Origin: CAWCDJ01 sp963794265
Lineage (GTDB): Bacteria > Acidobacteriota > Terriglobia > Bryobacterales > Bryobacteraceae
Assembly (NCBI GenBank): GCA_963794265.1
Contig: CAWCDJ010000007.1
Coordinates: forward strand, 186,001 to 250,000
Length of the DNA stretch: 64,000 bases
Direction of reading: 5' to 3'
In this document: positions 8,746 to 17,260 of the stretch, piece by piece
How positions within the stretch are numbered: the stretch's first letter is position 1
Layout: every line of letters starts with the position of its first letter
Position numbers and translations under genes: made by a program
The notes under the pieces: model-generated
Told to the model about the DNA's origin: nothing
Seen by the model: the letters and a program-made list of their open reading frames with translations, nothing else
The model's database searches: none

Positions 8746-11700
8746 ATGCTATCCACCCCCTGGGAACAACGCAAGACGGCCTACGACATCGTCATCATCG
8801 GTTCCGGTTACGGCGGCGCCATCACCGCGGCGCGCCTGGCATCCGCCGGCCTGGACCCGAAACCTTCCATTTGCATTCTGGAGCGCGGAACGGAATGGGA
8901 GCCGGGAACCTTTCCGGAAACGCTGGGCGACGTCGTCGGTTCGACCCGCAGCGACGCCAATCCACTGGGCCTTTACGAACTGCTGAACTACACCGACATC
9001 TCGGTGATCAAAGGTTCGGGCCTGGGTGGAACCTCGCTGATCAACGCGAACGTCGCGATTCTCCCGGACCGCGAGGTCTTCGAGCAGTTCGGCTGGCCCT
9101 CGGCCATCACCTACGACGTGCTGTTGCCCTACTATCAGAAAGCGCACCGGATGCTGGGCGCCAACCCGCATCCCCGCGCGCTCGAACTCCCCAAGGTGCA
9201 AGCGCTCGACCGCCGGGCGAAGGAACTCGGCATATCCGTCGAACCCGTGGACATCGTGGTCAATTTCGCGGCGGCCGGCGACAACCCGCAGGGAGTGCAC
9301 CAGGAACCGTGCAACGGTTGCGGCAACTGCGTCACTGGGTGCAACGTGCGGGCCAAGAACACGCTGTACATGAACTACCTGCCGATGGCGCGGAAAGCGG
9401 GCGCCACCATCCTTACCGAGACCAAAGTGGAATGGATCGAGAAGCGGCCGGAGGGAGGCTGGCGCGTCTGCGGGCGGCATGTGAGGAAGGGAAAGCAGGA
9501 CGAGAAGTTTCAGATCGACGCGGCCGGTGTGATCCTCTCGGCGGGCTCGCTCAATTCCACCGAAATCCTGCTGCGCTCCGAAATGCACGGCCTATCCGTA
9601 TCGCCCGCGCTCGGGACCCGTTTCAACGGCAATGGCGATTTTTTCGGGCTGGCTTACAACGGCGACTACGAAACCGACGTTCTCGGCTATCCCTACCGGC
9701 AGGCGCCCGCGGCCGGAGACTCGCCCGCGCCGGGGCCCAACATCGTCGGCATCATTCGCTACCAGGGAGATCTGCCCGAATCGCAGCGCATCGCGATCGA
9801 GGATTTCTCTTTCCCGAACGCCTACCTCGACGGCGCCAAAGCGATCTTCGGGGCCATCCGCGGGCAGGACACCGTGGCCGGCAACGAAGATGCGCAGCGC
9901 GCGCGCTTCCTGCGAGACCTCGACCCCGCCGCCCCCGCTCACGATCCGAACGGCGCGATGAATCATTCCATGCTCTACCTGGTGATGGGCCAGGATGACG
10001 CGCGCGGCACGATTCTGTTCGACGCGCCCTGGTATGAGCCCGACGGCCGGATTCAGGTTTCCTGGGACCGTGCCGGCCAGCAGCAGATCTTCACCCGCAT
10101 GAACGAAGAACTGCGGCGGAACGCGCGGGCGCTCCGCGGCAACTTCATCTCGAACCCCACCTGGAGCGTGTTCCATATCGGCCACCTCATCACGGCGCAC
10201 CCCCTGGGCGGCTGCCCCATGGGCGGCGACTACCTCGAAGGCTCGGTGGATGTCTATGGCCGCGTCTACGCCGGAGACGGAAGCGTGCACAAGGGACTCT
10301 ATGTTTCCGACGGTTCGGTCATGCCGAGTCCGCTGGGCGTGAATCCTTTTCTCACCATCAGCGCGCTGACCGAGCGTTTCGCCGAATTCAAGATCCGCGA
10401 GTTGGCGGGCGAGGCATACCCCGAACCGGCGCGCCCGGTCAGCATGGCCGGAATCAATGCGCTCGACGTCGTCACTTACAACGAAGGACAACTCGAAGCG
10501 CTCTTCCGACGCTCGGCCACTCTGCCGATCGACCACATCCTGAACGCGGGCGGTCCTCCGGCCATCGACATCACCCATCAGACGATCCGCAACGACGCTT
10601 TCTGGAAAGGCTTCTTCCCGCAGGGGCACGTGCTGAACGCGATGTCCTCGGCCATTTTTACCGGCTTCCGCAAGCAGTTCTCGAAGGACGGCGACCATTA
10701 CAAGGGCGTCACCAGCGACACCGACGGCCGCATCCGCGCCAACAACAGCCTGGAAGAGATCAACCTCGCCAAAGCCACCGGCACGCTCGAAGCCGGCCGG
10801 TATCTTCTGCTGCGCTATCTGGACGCCCCGTGGCAAGGCTTCTACGACGTCTTCAAAATCATCAATGAGGATCTGCTGATCGGCCGCGTGTATCTCGGCT
10901 CGTATCCGAACGGCTCGCGATTGGTCACGTTCGCCATGTCGCGGCGCTATGGTTTCGCACAGATGACCGCCGACGACCACGCCGCGCTCTACGCCGCCGG
11001 CGCCATCCCTTCCGCCGCCGATCTCGAAGGCCCCTGGCGCATGGACGCTATCTCGAACGCCAACCACGCGGGAGGCGTCGCCTGGCTGCAGTTCGAATCA
11101 AAGCCCGGCGGGCGGCTCGAAGCCCACTACCTGCTTATGGGAGTGATGGAAGGGCTGGTGGTCCCGAGTTTTCTGAAGGATCATTTCCAGTTGAACGATT
11201 TCACGCCGTTCCATGACGAGATCCGCAAAGTCTCGAGCGATTTCCTGGTCGGCAAGTACATCGCGCCGCTGCCTCCGGCGCTAGCCTCGCTCATCGGCAA
11301 CTCGTCGCTCGGCCTGTTCCACGCCGAGGCGGACGGTAACTTCGGCTTCTACTACACGCTGACCCGCGCCGCGCACAAGGAGATGCCGGTAAACACGCTC
11401 TTTCAGCCGTTCCTCGACGCCCAACTGCCGGATGGGGTCGGCATGACCTTCGACGAGCAGATGACCGGCACATACACGCCGGAAGGCAGCGCGGGCGGGA
11501 CGGTGGCGTGCAGCTTTAGCGCCCGCATCGTGATTCGCGACGTCAACGAGTTCGTGGATGGCTACGCGCACGAGGCGCAGCTTCGCGGCACCATCACGTT
11601 CGCGGAGTTCGAAGGCCAGGGTCCGGTTACGTTCCAGATCGACGATAACGCCAGCCGCTTCCATTACCTGCGCGTTGATCCGGCAACCCGCGAAGCGGAG

Positions 11701-13035
11701 ATGAACTATCACATCGAGTTTCAGACCGGCGGCGGCCGCCGCTACGGGTTCGATGGGACCAAGTACATGCAGCGCGACTCGGCCGCAACTTCCGGAACCA
11801 TCGCCGAAATCCTCCAGGACTACACCACCCTCTATTGCCGCGTGACCGACCTGGCCTCGGGCGCCGCAGCCGGAACTGGGTTGCTGAAGTTCCGCACTTT
11901 CGAGGATTGGGCCGCGCTGGGCAACCTGGCGGGATTCCTCGCATCGTTTCAGGTCACCGGCACGGATAACCCGGTCACACAGTTTCAGGCGCGCATGCGG
12001 TTCCTGGGATTCACCGCGCAGTTCGTGGTGCGCGAATACGACCCGCTGGCCCTCGGCTCCACTTATTTGGCCCAGGACGTCCGCGCCGAGGTCCTGCGGG
12101 GCGCCGGCACGGCGGATTACTTCAGCACGCGCCCCGGGGCGGAGATTCAGAACATTCTGCACGACACCCCGACGCTCGGGCTCGACACGCTGCTGAACCG
12201 CGGCGGCCTGACCGTCGATTGGGACAAGCAGCGCATCTACCGCGACTCTTTCTGGAAGGGCTCGTTCGCCGAGGATTCCCTGCTCGGGTGGGAAGAGAAG
12301 GTGCGGACCGGCGTACTCGGCGCCGATGGCGAATCGGCCGGCCGCATCTTCGCCGGAGGCAGTTTCTGGAAGCGTTTCGACCGCGTGGAGAACGGCGTCG
12401 CCTCGGGCTACGTCGTGAACTACCAACTTTCCGCCCTGCCGGGCTTGCCGCAGGTGCGCCTAATCGAGTATCCCGACGACAACCGCCGCTATTTCAAAAA
12501 GGGCGACCCGGTGCTGCTGCTCAACTACACCAACGCGCCCTATCAGATGGTCTACGACACCATCAAAGTCATCGACGACCAGAACGCCCTGGGCGTGATG
12601 CACCTGGGAACGTTTCCTAACGGCCTGGAGTTCGCCACGTTCGTGATGGCGCGGCAGAACTATCCGTTCGAAAACATGTCGATCCCCGATCACGACGCGA
12701 TCTTTGCGGATGCGCGCGCCATCACCCCGCAACCCGGCGAGATCGAAGGCGAATGGGGCGGGCACCTGATCTTCGTCGCTACACCCGACAGCACTCTGCT
12801 CAACCAGGTGAGCCCTGTGCTGTTCCACGCAGCGTTTCGCGCCGGAGCGGCGAGATTCCAGATCGGCGGCATGGATACTCCGCTCCATTGCGACCTGCGC
12901 CTGGCCGGAAGCGCCACGCTGCTCGGCAGGTGCGCGGCACCGGCTGCCCTCGGCTGTTTCGTGCGAATGGAAGGCGGCCAGCCGGTGGCCCGCTTCGTAT
13001 TGAAGCGCGCCGCCGCCGGGGCCGTCACGGTCTGA
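8746..13035 (+). CDS. Giant GMC oxidoreductase with duplicated C-terminal module
   Basis: 1,429 residues; start at the ATG 8746 after GGAG. Residues 1 to about 590 form a GMC flavoprotein of the cholesterol-oxidase-like branch: the FAD dinucleotide motif IIGSGYGGAITAARLA, CNGCGNCVTGCNVRAKNT (six cysteines in 30 residues), the His region HPLGGCPMGGD and the late SDGSVMPSPLGVNPFLT. The rest has no flavin motifs. Two copies of one module (about 618-770 and 1167-1345) share FWKG, a LLL-Y-x-x-APxQ stretch, LGxxPNG and DHxA. Between them, a segment starting MTFDEQMTGTYTP recalls the accessory domain after the GMC part of ChoD-type proteins. No signal peptide. It acts with the preceding oxidase; substrate unknown, perhaps a sterol-like or polyol compound. 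Confidence 0.85.
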   Translation: MLSTPWEQRKTAYDIVIIGSGYGGAITAARLASAGLDPKPSICILERGTEWEPGTFPETLGDVVGSTRSDANPLGLYELLNYTDISVIKGSGLGGTSLINANVAILPDREVFEQFGWPSAITYDVLLPYYQKAHRMLGANPHPRALELPKVQALDRRAKELGISVEPVDIVVNFAAAGDNPQGVHQEPCNGCGNCVTGCNVRAKNTLYMNYLPMARKAGATILTETKVEWIEKRPEGGWRVCGRHVRKGKQDEKFQIDAAGVILSAGSLNSTEILLRSEMHGLSVSPALGTRFNGNGDFFGLAYNGDYETDVLGYPYRQAPAAGDSPAPGPNIVGIIRYQGDLPESQRIAIEDFSFPNAYLDGAKAIFGAIRGQDTVAGNEDAQRARFLRDLDPAAPAHDPNGAMNHSMLYLVMGQDDARGTILFDAPWYEPDGRIQVSWDRAGQQQIFTRMNEELRRNARALRGNFISNPTWSVFHIGHLITAHPLGGCPMGGDYLEGSVDVYGRVYAGDGSVHKGLYVSDGSVMPSPLGVNPFLTISALTERFAEFKIRELAGEAYPEPARPVSMAGINALDVVTYNEGQLEALFRRSATLPIDHILNAGGPPAIDITHQTIRNDAFWKGFFPQGHVLNAMSSAIFTGFRKQFSKDGDHYKGVTSDTDGRIRANNSLEEINLAKATGTLEAGRYLLLRYLDAPWQGFYDVFKIINEDLLIGRVYLGSYPNGSRLVTFAMSRRYGFAQMTADDHAALYAAGAIPSAADLEGPWRMDAISNANHAGGVAWLQFESKPGGRLEAHYLLMGVMEGLVVPSFLKDHFQLNDFTPFHDEIRKVSSDFLVGKYIAPLPPALASLIGNSSLGLFHAEADGNFGFYYTLTRAAHKEMPVNTLFQPFLDAQLPDGVGMTFDEQMTGTYTPEGSAGGTVACSFSARIVIRDVNEFVDGYAHEAQLRGTITFAEFEGQGPVTFQIDDNASRFHYLRVDPATREAEMNYHIEFQTGGGRRYGFDGTKYMQRDSAATSGTIAEILQDYTTLYCRVTDLASGAAAGTGLLKFRTFEDWAALGNLAGFLASFQVTGTDNPVTQFQARMRFLGFTAQFVVREYDPLALGSTYLAQDVRAEVLRGAGTADYFSTRPGAEIQNILHDTPTLGLDTLLNRGGLTVDWDKQRIYRDSFWKGSFAEDSLLGWEEKVRTGVLGADGESAGRIFAGGSFWKRFDRVENGVASGYVVNYQLSALPGLPQVRLIEYPDDNRRYFKKGDPVLLLNYTNAPYQMVYDTIKVIDDQNALGVMHLGTFPNGLEFATFVMARQNYPFENMSIPDHDAIFADARAITPQPGEIEGEWGGHLIFVATPDSTLLNQVSPVLFHAAFRAGAARFQIGGMDTPLHCDLRLAGSATLLGRCAAPAALGCFVRMEGGQPVARFVLKRAAAGAVTV

Positions 13036-13060
13036 CGGCGGCGGTGCCGGGCGTTACACT
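13032..13060 (+). promoter_or_regulatory. Candidate promoter for the barrel/FGE fusion gene
   Basis: CTGACG (13032-13037) and TACACT (13055-13060) with a 17-base spacer precede the ATG at 13083. The -35 overlaps the stop codon of the GMC gene, so the fusion gene may have its own transcript. Confidence 0.5.
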
Positions 13061-13082
13061 AGGCCGACAGGGAGAACCGCGT

Positions 13083-15176
13083 ATGAAAAGAGTGGCCGCG
13101 GCCATGATTGCCGCCGCGTTCGTGCTGTCCGCCCAGGATACCAAGTACCCCCCGCAGGGCCAGCAGTTGCCCGGTCCGCCCACCAAGGCCGACACCACGG
13201 ATTGGCTCGGCGAGATCCAGCACTGGCGCACGGAGCGCCGAGTGCGCGCCGGGCTGAGCGGCGAAGCCTACGAACGTCCCGAGCTGAAATGGGCGCAAAG
13301 CAGCTTCATGCAGCCGCAGGCCATGATCGAGGACCGCTACTTTTACGACCCGGTAGCGCGCCGCTACACGGTGGACCGGTTCCTGGACGATCTCGATAAA
13401 CGCTACGGCGGTATCGACAGCATTCTGCTGTGGCCCGTCTATCCCAACATCGGAATCGACAACCGCAACCGCTACGACCTGCTCCGCGACATGCCGGGTG
13501 GCCTCGACGGCCTCAAACAAATGGTGGCCGACTTCCACCGGCGCGGCGTTCGCGTGCTGTTCCCCGAGATGCCCTGGGACATGGGCACGCGACCCGAGCC
13601 CCGCAGTTTTCCCGCGACCCTGGCCACGTTGATGAAGGAGATCGGCGCGGATGGCGTCAACGGCGATACCTTCGGCGGCGTGCCGCGGCCGTACCGCGCG
13701 GCCTCCGACGCGGCCGGCCATCCGCTGGTGTTCGAACCGGAAGGCTACCCCGATAGCGACGAAATGCTGAACTGGGACAACATGAGCTGGGGCTATTGGA
13801 AGTACCCGTTCGTCCCCATGATCAGCCGCGCCAAGTGGCTCGAGACCCGCCACATGGTGAACGTCTGCGACCGCTGGAACAAGGACAAGACCGATAATCT
13901 GCAAACGGCGTTTTTCAACGGCGTGGGCTACGAGACGTGGGAGAACATCTGGGGCATCTGGAACGGCATCACCGAACGCGACGCCGAGGCCATCCGCCGC
14001 GTGGCGAAGATCGACCGGCGCTTCGCGGAGTTTCTGACCAGCCCGGATTGGGAACCGCACACGCCCACCGTGCAGTATGGCGTTTTTGCCAGCAAGTGGC
14101 CCCGTGGTTCGCGCACGCTCTGGACCATCGTGAACCGGGCGGCTTACAACATCGACGGAAAGCAGCTCGACGTTCCGGCGCAGCGCGGCATGCATTACTT
14201 CGATTTGTGGCATGGCGTCGAACTCGAAACGCCGCTTGCGTTTTCGATCGAAGCCCACGGCTTCGGCGCCGTGCTGGCGCAGCCCGAGCCCGCGGATGCG
14301 AACCTCACGGCCTTCCTGAAGGAGATGCGCGCGCTGAACGCCAGGCCGCTCTCTTCGTATCCCAAGGAGTGGCATTTCCTGCCGCAGCAGATCGCGACGA
14401 TCGAAGCCACGCCCCGCGCCGCCCAGGCGCCCGAGGGCATGGTCAGGATCCCGGCTGCCGCGGATTACCGGTTCGCCGTGCAGGGCATCGAGATCGAAGG
14501 CGGAGACGACATCGGTGTGGACGTGCAGTATCCGTGGGAAGACTCGCCGCGCCGGCACCACTCCCACAGCATGGCGATCCCCTCGTTTTTCATCGATAAG
14601 TACCCGGTGACCAATCGCCAGTTCGCCGAATTCCTGAAGGCCTCGCATTACCACCCCGCCGACGATCACAACTTCCTGAAGGATTGGAAAGCCGGCCAGT
14701 ACCCCGCCGGCTGGGACAATCGCCCGGTCACGTGGGTCTCGCTCGAAGACGCGCGCGCCTATGCGACATGGGCGGGCAAGCGCCTGCCGCACGAATGGGA
14801 ATGGCAATACGCCGCGCAAGGTTTGGACGGGCGCACCTACCCCTGGGGCCGACAATGGTGCGACGAATGCGCGCCGCCCCAAGAGCACGGCCGCGAGTTG
14901 ACTGCCCCGTCCGCGGTGGATGCGTTTCCCAAAGGCGCCAGCCCGTTCGGTGTGATGGACCTGACCGGCAACGTCTGGCAGTGGACCGACGAGTTTCTGG
15001 ACGAGCACACGCGCGCCGGTATTCTGCGCGGCGGCGGCTACTACCGGCCGTCGGGCTCGCGCTGGTATTTCCCGTCGGCGTATAAATTGACCGAGCACGG
15101 AAAGTACCTGCTGATCGCGCCTTCGAAAGATCGCTCCGGCACGGTAGGATTCCGCTGCGTCAAAGACGCGAGCTAG
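13083..15176 (+). CDS. Exported fusion: barrel-like (glycosidase-like) domain plus formylglycine-generating-enzyme-type domain
   Basis: 697 residues, starting with signal peptide MKRVAAAMIAAAFVLSAQ after GGGAGAA. Residues about 60-430 look like a TIM-barrel glycoside-hydrolase-type domain: IDSILLWPVYPNIGIDNRN, FHRRGVRVLFPEMPWDMG, DGVNGDTFGG and a beta-rich end. Residues about 450-695 are an FGE-sulfatase/SUMF1-like domain: FFIDKYPVTNRQFAEFL, GKRLPHEWEWQYAAQG, MDLTGNVWQWTDE and GFRCV. In FGE the fold converts a sulfatase Cys to formylglycine; many bacterial relatives have other roles, and no sulfatase gene is nearby. Both domains are whole, so this is a genuine fusion. A REP-like element follows the stop. 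Confidence 0.8.
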   Translation: MKRVAAAMIAAAFVLSAQDTKYPPQGQQLPGPPTKADTTDWLGEIQHWRTERRVRAGLSGEAYERPELKWAQSSFMQPQAMIEDRYFYDPVARRYTVDRFLDDLDKRYGGIDSILLWPVYPNIGIDNRNRYDLLRDMPGGLDGLKQMVADFHRRGVRVLFPEMPWDMGTRPEPRSFPATLATLMKEIGADGVNGDTFGGVPRPYRAASDAAGHPLVFEPEGYPDSDEMLNWDNMSWGYWKYPFVPMISRAKWLETRHMVNVCDRWNKDKTDNLQTAFFNGVGYETWENIWGIWNGITERDAEAIRRVAKIDRRFAEFLTSPDWEPHTPTVQYGVFASKWPRGSRTLWTIVNRAAYNIDGKQLDVPAQRGMHYFDLWHGVELETPLAFSIEAHGFGAVLAQPEPADANLTAFLKEMRALNARPLSSYPKEWHFLPQQIATIEATPRAAQAPEGMVRIPAAADYRFAVQGIEIEGGDDIGVDVQYPWEDSPRRHHSHSMAIPSFFIDKYPVTNRQFAEFLKASHYHPADDHNFLKDWKAGQYPAGWDNRPVTWVSLEDARAYATWAGKRLPHEWEWQYAAQGLDGRTYPWGRQWCDECAPPQEHGRELTAPSAVDAFPKGASPFGVMDLTGNVWQWTDEFLDEHTRAGILRGGGYYRPSGSRWYFPSAYKLTEHGKYLLIAPSKDRSGTVGFRCVKDAS

Positions 15177-15205
15177 TGGTCTGCGGCTGAAATTCCGACA
15201 TTTAC

Positions 15206-15268
15206 CCCCGCCTGCGGCGCGGCTCTGTGAACAAAATGCTCACAGAGCCGCGACTGTCAGGGAGCGGG
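15206..15268. repeat. REP-like palindromic element, copy A
   Basis: Left arm GCGCGGCTCTGTGA and right arm TCACAGAGCCGCG form a long stem around ACAAAATGC; the right arm continues ACTGTCAGGGAGCGGG as in the other copies (38062, 45620, 55774). It begins 30 bases after the stop of the upstream gene. No T-tract. Confidence 0.75.
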
Positions 15269-15321
15269 GCTCCGCTTGGAGCCAATACGGCCATGCGGCA
15301 ACATCGGGATGTGCACCGGGT

Positions 15322-15327
15322 TACACT
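15322..15327 (+). promoter_or_regulatory. Candidate -10 element (TACACT) upstream of the 15384 oxidoreductase
   Basis: TACACT lies 56 bases before the ATG in a 207-bp spacer. No good -35 is visible, so this is tentative. Confidence 0.3.
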
Positions 15328-15383
15328 ATGACCGCGTACCATGGAGGCCTTCCTCCAAGGTAGAGCGGAGGGATTGAATAGCC

Positions 15384-16772
15384 ATGAACTCTTTACAAGA
15401 TTCGAGCAGCCGTCGTGAATTCATCAAGACTAGCGGTAAATCGGCTGCATTATCGGTTTTGGCCACCGTTGCGATGCCTCCCGTCCATGCAGCGGGCAGC
15501 GACCTGATCCAGGTAGCGCTTGTCGGCTGTGGGGGGCGCGGCGGCGGCGCGGCGGCGAACGCCCTATCCGTCAAACGCGGCCCTGTCAAGCTGGTCGCTA
15601 TGGCGGACCTGTTCCCGGAACGCCTTGCGAGCGACCTGAATAAGTTACAGAAGAGTTTCCCGAGTCAGGTCGACGTACCGCCGGATCGCCAGTTTCTCGG
15701 CTTCGACGCCTATCGGCATGCGATGGACTGTTTGAAGCCGGGCGATATCGTCATTTTCGCGACGCCTCCAGCGTTTCGGTGGGTGCACTTCACCTACGCT
15801 ATCCAGAAGGGCTTGAACGTCTTTATGGAAAAGCCGCTTACGGCCGACGGTCCAACCAGCAAGCGCATGTTCGCGCTCGCCCAGGAGGCCTCAGCCAAGA
15901 ACCTCAAGGTGGGTGTAGGTCTCATGTCGCGTCACAGCCGGGCGCTCGAGGAACTGGCCGACCGTGTCCATAACGGGGAGATCGGCGAGATCATTCTCCA
16001 GCGTGGTTACCGCATGCATGGCCCCGGTGGATATTTCCTCTCGCTGCCCAAACCGGCTGGCATCACCGACCTGCTCTACCAGGTGAAGCGCTTCCACAGC
16101 TTCGTCTGGGCGAGCGGAGGCTGCTACAACGACTTTTATATCCACATCATCGATCAGCTCGGATGGATGAAGAACGAATGGCCGGTAAAGGCGCAGGCGT
16201 TGGGTGGCCGGCATTACAAGGTCAGTCCCGAAGGAGTTGCCTACGTGGATCAGAACTTTGACGTCTATTCGGTGGAATACACGTATTCGGATGGCACCAA
16301 GTTCTTCTTTGACGGGCGCTGTATGAACGGATGCGAGGAGATCTACACCAGTTGTTTGCAGGGAACCAAGGGCATGGGGATCGCTTCCAAGAGCGGCGAT
16401 TGCGGGCTGCCTTCAAGCCTGTACAAGAGTCAGACGGCGACCCCGGCAAACCTGATTTGGGAATCCAAGGTGAGCCCGGACGAGAAGGATCCGTATCAAA
16501 ACGAGTGGAACGATTTGATAGACGCCGTTCGAGACGACAAAGCTTACAACGAGGTCAAACGCGGCGTTGAGGCGAGCCTGGTTTCGAGCATGGGCCGCAT
16601 GGCCGCCAACACCGGTCGGGAAGTTACGTTTGACCAGATGCTCCAATGCGAGCACGAAATGGCGCCGGGCATAGAAAAGTTCACATTGGATTCCCCGGCC
16701 CCGCTACTTGCGGATGCCAGCGGCAGATATCCGGTGCCGCAGCCTGGCATCGTAACCAAGAGGGAATACTGA
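15384..16772 (+). CDS. Tat-exported Gfo/Idh/MocA family oxidoreductase
   Basis: 462 residues with GGAGGG upstream of the ATG. A twin-arginine signal SRREFIKTSGKSAALSV is followed by a Rossmann domain starting LIQVALVGCGGRGGGAAANA. MEKPLTADGPTSKRM carries the EKP motif that family enzymes use near the active site. The C-terminal alpha/beta domain runs from about residue 180 to the end. The family performs NAD(P)-linked oxidation, reduction or hydrolysis of sugars and inositols; the exported form probably carries its cofactor folded in. It stands alone, with a REP-like element upstream and decayed DNA downstream. Substrate unknown. Confidence 0.9.
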   Translation: MNSLQDSSSRREFIKTSGKSAALSVLATVAMPPVHAAGSDLIQVALVGCGGRGGGAAANALSVKRGPVKLVAMADLFPERLASDLNKLQKSFPSQVDVPPDRQFLGFDAYRHAMDCLKPGDIVIFATPPAFRWVHFTYAIQKGLNVFMEKPLTADGPTSKRMFALAQEASAKNLKVGVGLMSRHSRALEELADRVHNGEIGEIILQRGYRMHGPGGYFLSLPKPAGITDLLYQVKRFHSFVWASGGCYNDFYIHIIDQLGWMKNEWPVKAQALGGRHYKVSPEGVAYVDQNFDVYSVEYTYSDGTKFFFDGRCMNGCEEIYTSCLQGTKGMGIASKSGDCGLPSSLYKSQTATPANLIWESKVSPDEKDPYQNEWNDLIDAVRDDKAYNEVKRGVEASLVSSMGRMAANTGREVTFDQMLQCEHEMAPGIEKFTLDSPAPLLADASGRYPVPQPGIVTKREY

Positions 16773-17260
16773 CGAGCGCGCCGGACCACGCCAAGCCCCG
16801 TATTATCATTTAGGGGATGCTCTGCTACCACGTCGCATGTTACCTTCGGCGGCAAGACGCGGACGATTCCGAAGCTGATCTAATCGAGGTAGTGCCGCTA
16901 TCGGTTCACGTAGGGACTGTTCCGAAGTGAAACGGCACGATTTGCCGGACCACCTCCGCCGGAACGCGTGCACTCTTTCCCGAGAATCCGGCATCACTGT
17001 GCGAGAACTCCGGTGCCGCGGCATGCCGAAATTGACAATCGCCTGGCTCGAAAGATCCGCGATCAACCGGCATTCCGTCGATGACGCTTGGGACGAAGCC
17101 GCTAGCCCGCGCACGGCATCGCACAGGTGAACTTTCCGTCCGTCCCCATGTTCCCCCGTCCCCATGTTCCCCCATGTTCCCCCCCATGTTCCCCCCATGT
17201 TCCCCTTCATGTTCCCCTTGGTCTATCGGGAGAAGAGAGGCAGACCTCAGCCCTAATTGG
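16773..17260. other. 488-bp gap without a recognisable gene
   Basis: Short readings on both strands show no family motif, no ribosome binding site and no steady codon pattern. The only structure seen is the CCCATGTTCCCC tandem repeat at 17144-17219. The stretch begins the decayed accessory region that runs to about 20.9 kb. Confidence 0.6.
17144..17219. repeat. Imperfect tandem repeat of CCCATGTTCCCC
   Basis: Six copies of a unit close to CCCCATGTTCCCC lie head to tail with period 10 to 16 bases. Units begin near 17144, 17160, 17170, 17182, 17193 and 17207. The spacing is irregular and there are no unique spacers, so it is not a CRISPR array. Confidence 0.85.

Noticed and set aside
16927..17130. 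A 67-codon plus-strand frame
   Set aside because: No homology pattern, no ribosome binding site and Arg-rich composition expected of random high-GC DNA.
17144..17219. CRISPR array
   Set aside because: The units are too short and irregular (10-16 bases), the spaces are C-runs rather than unique spacers, and no cas genes are in the window.
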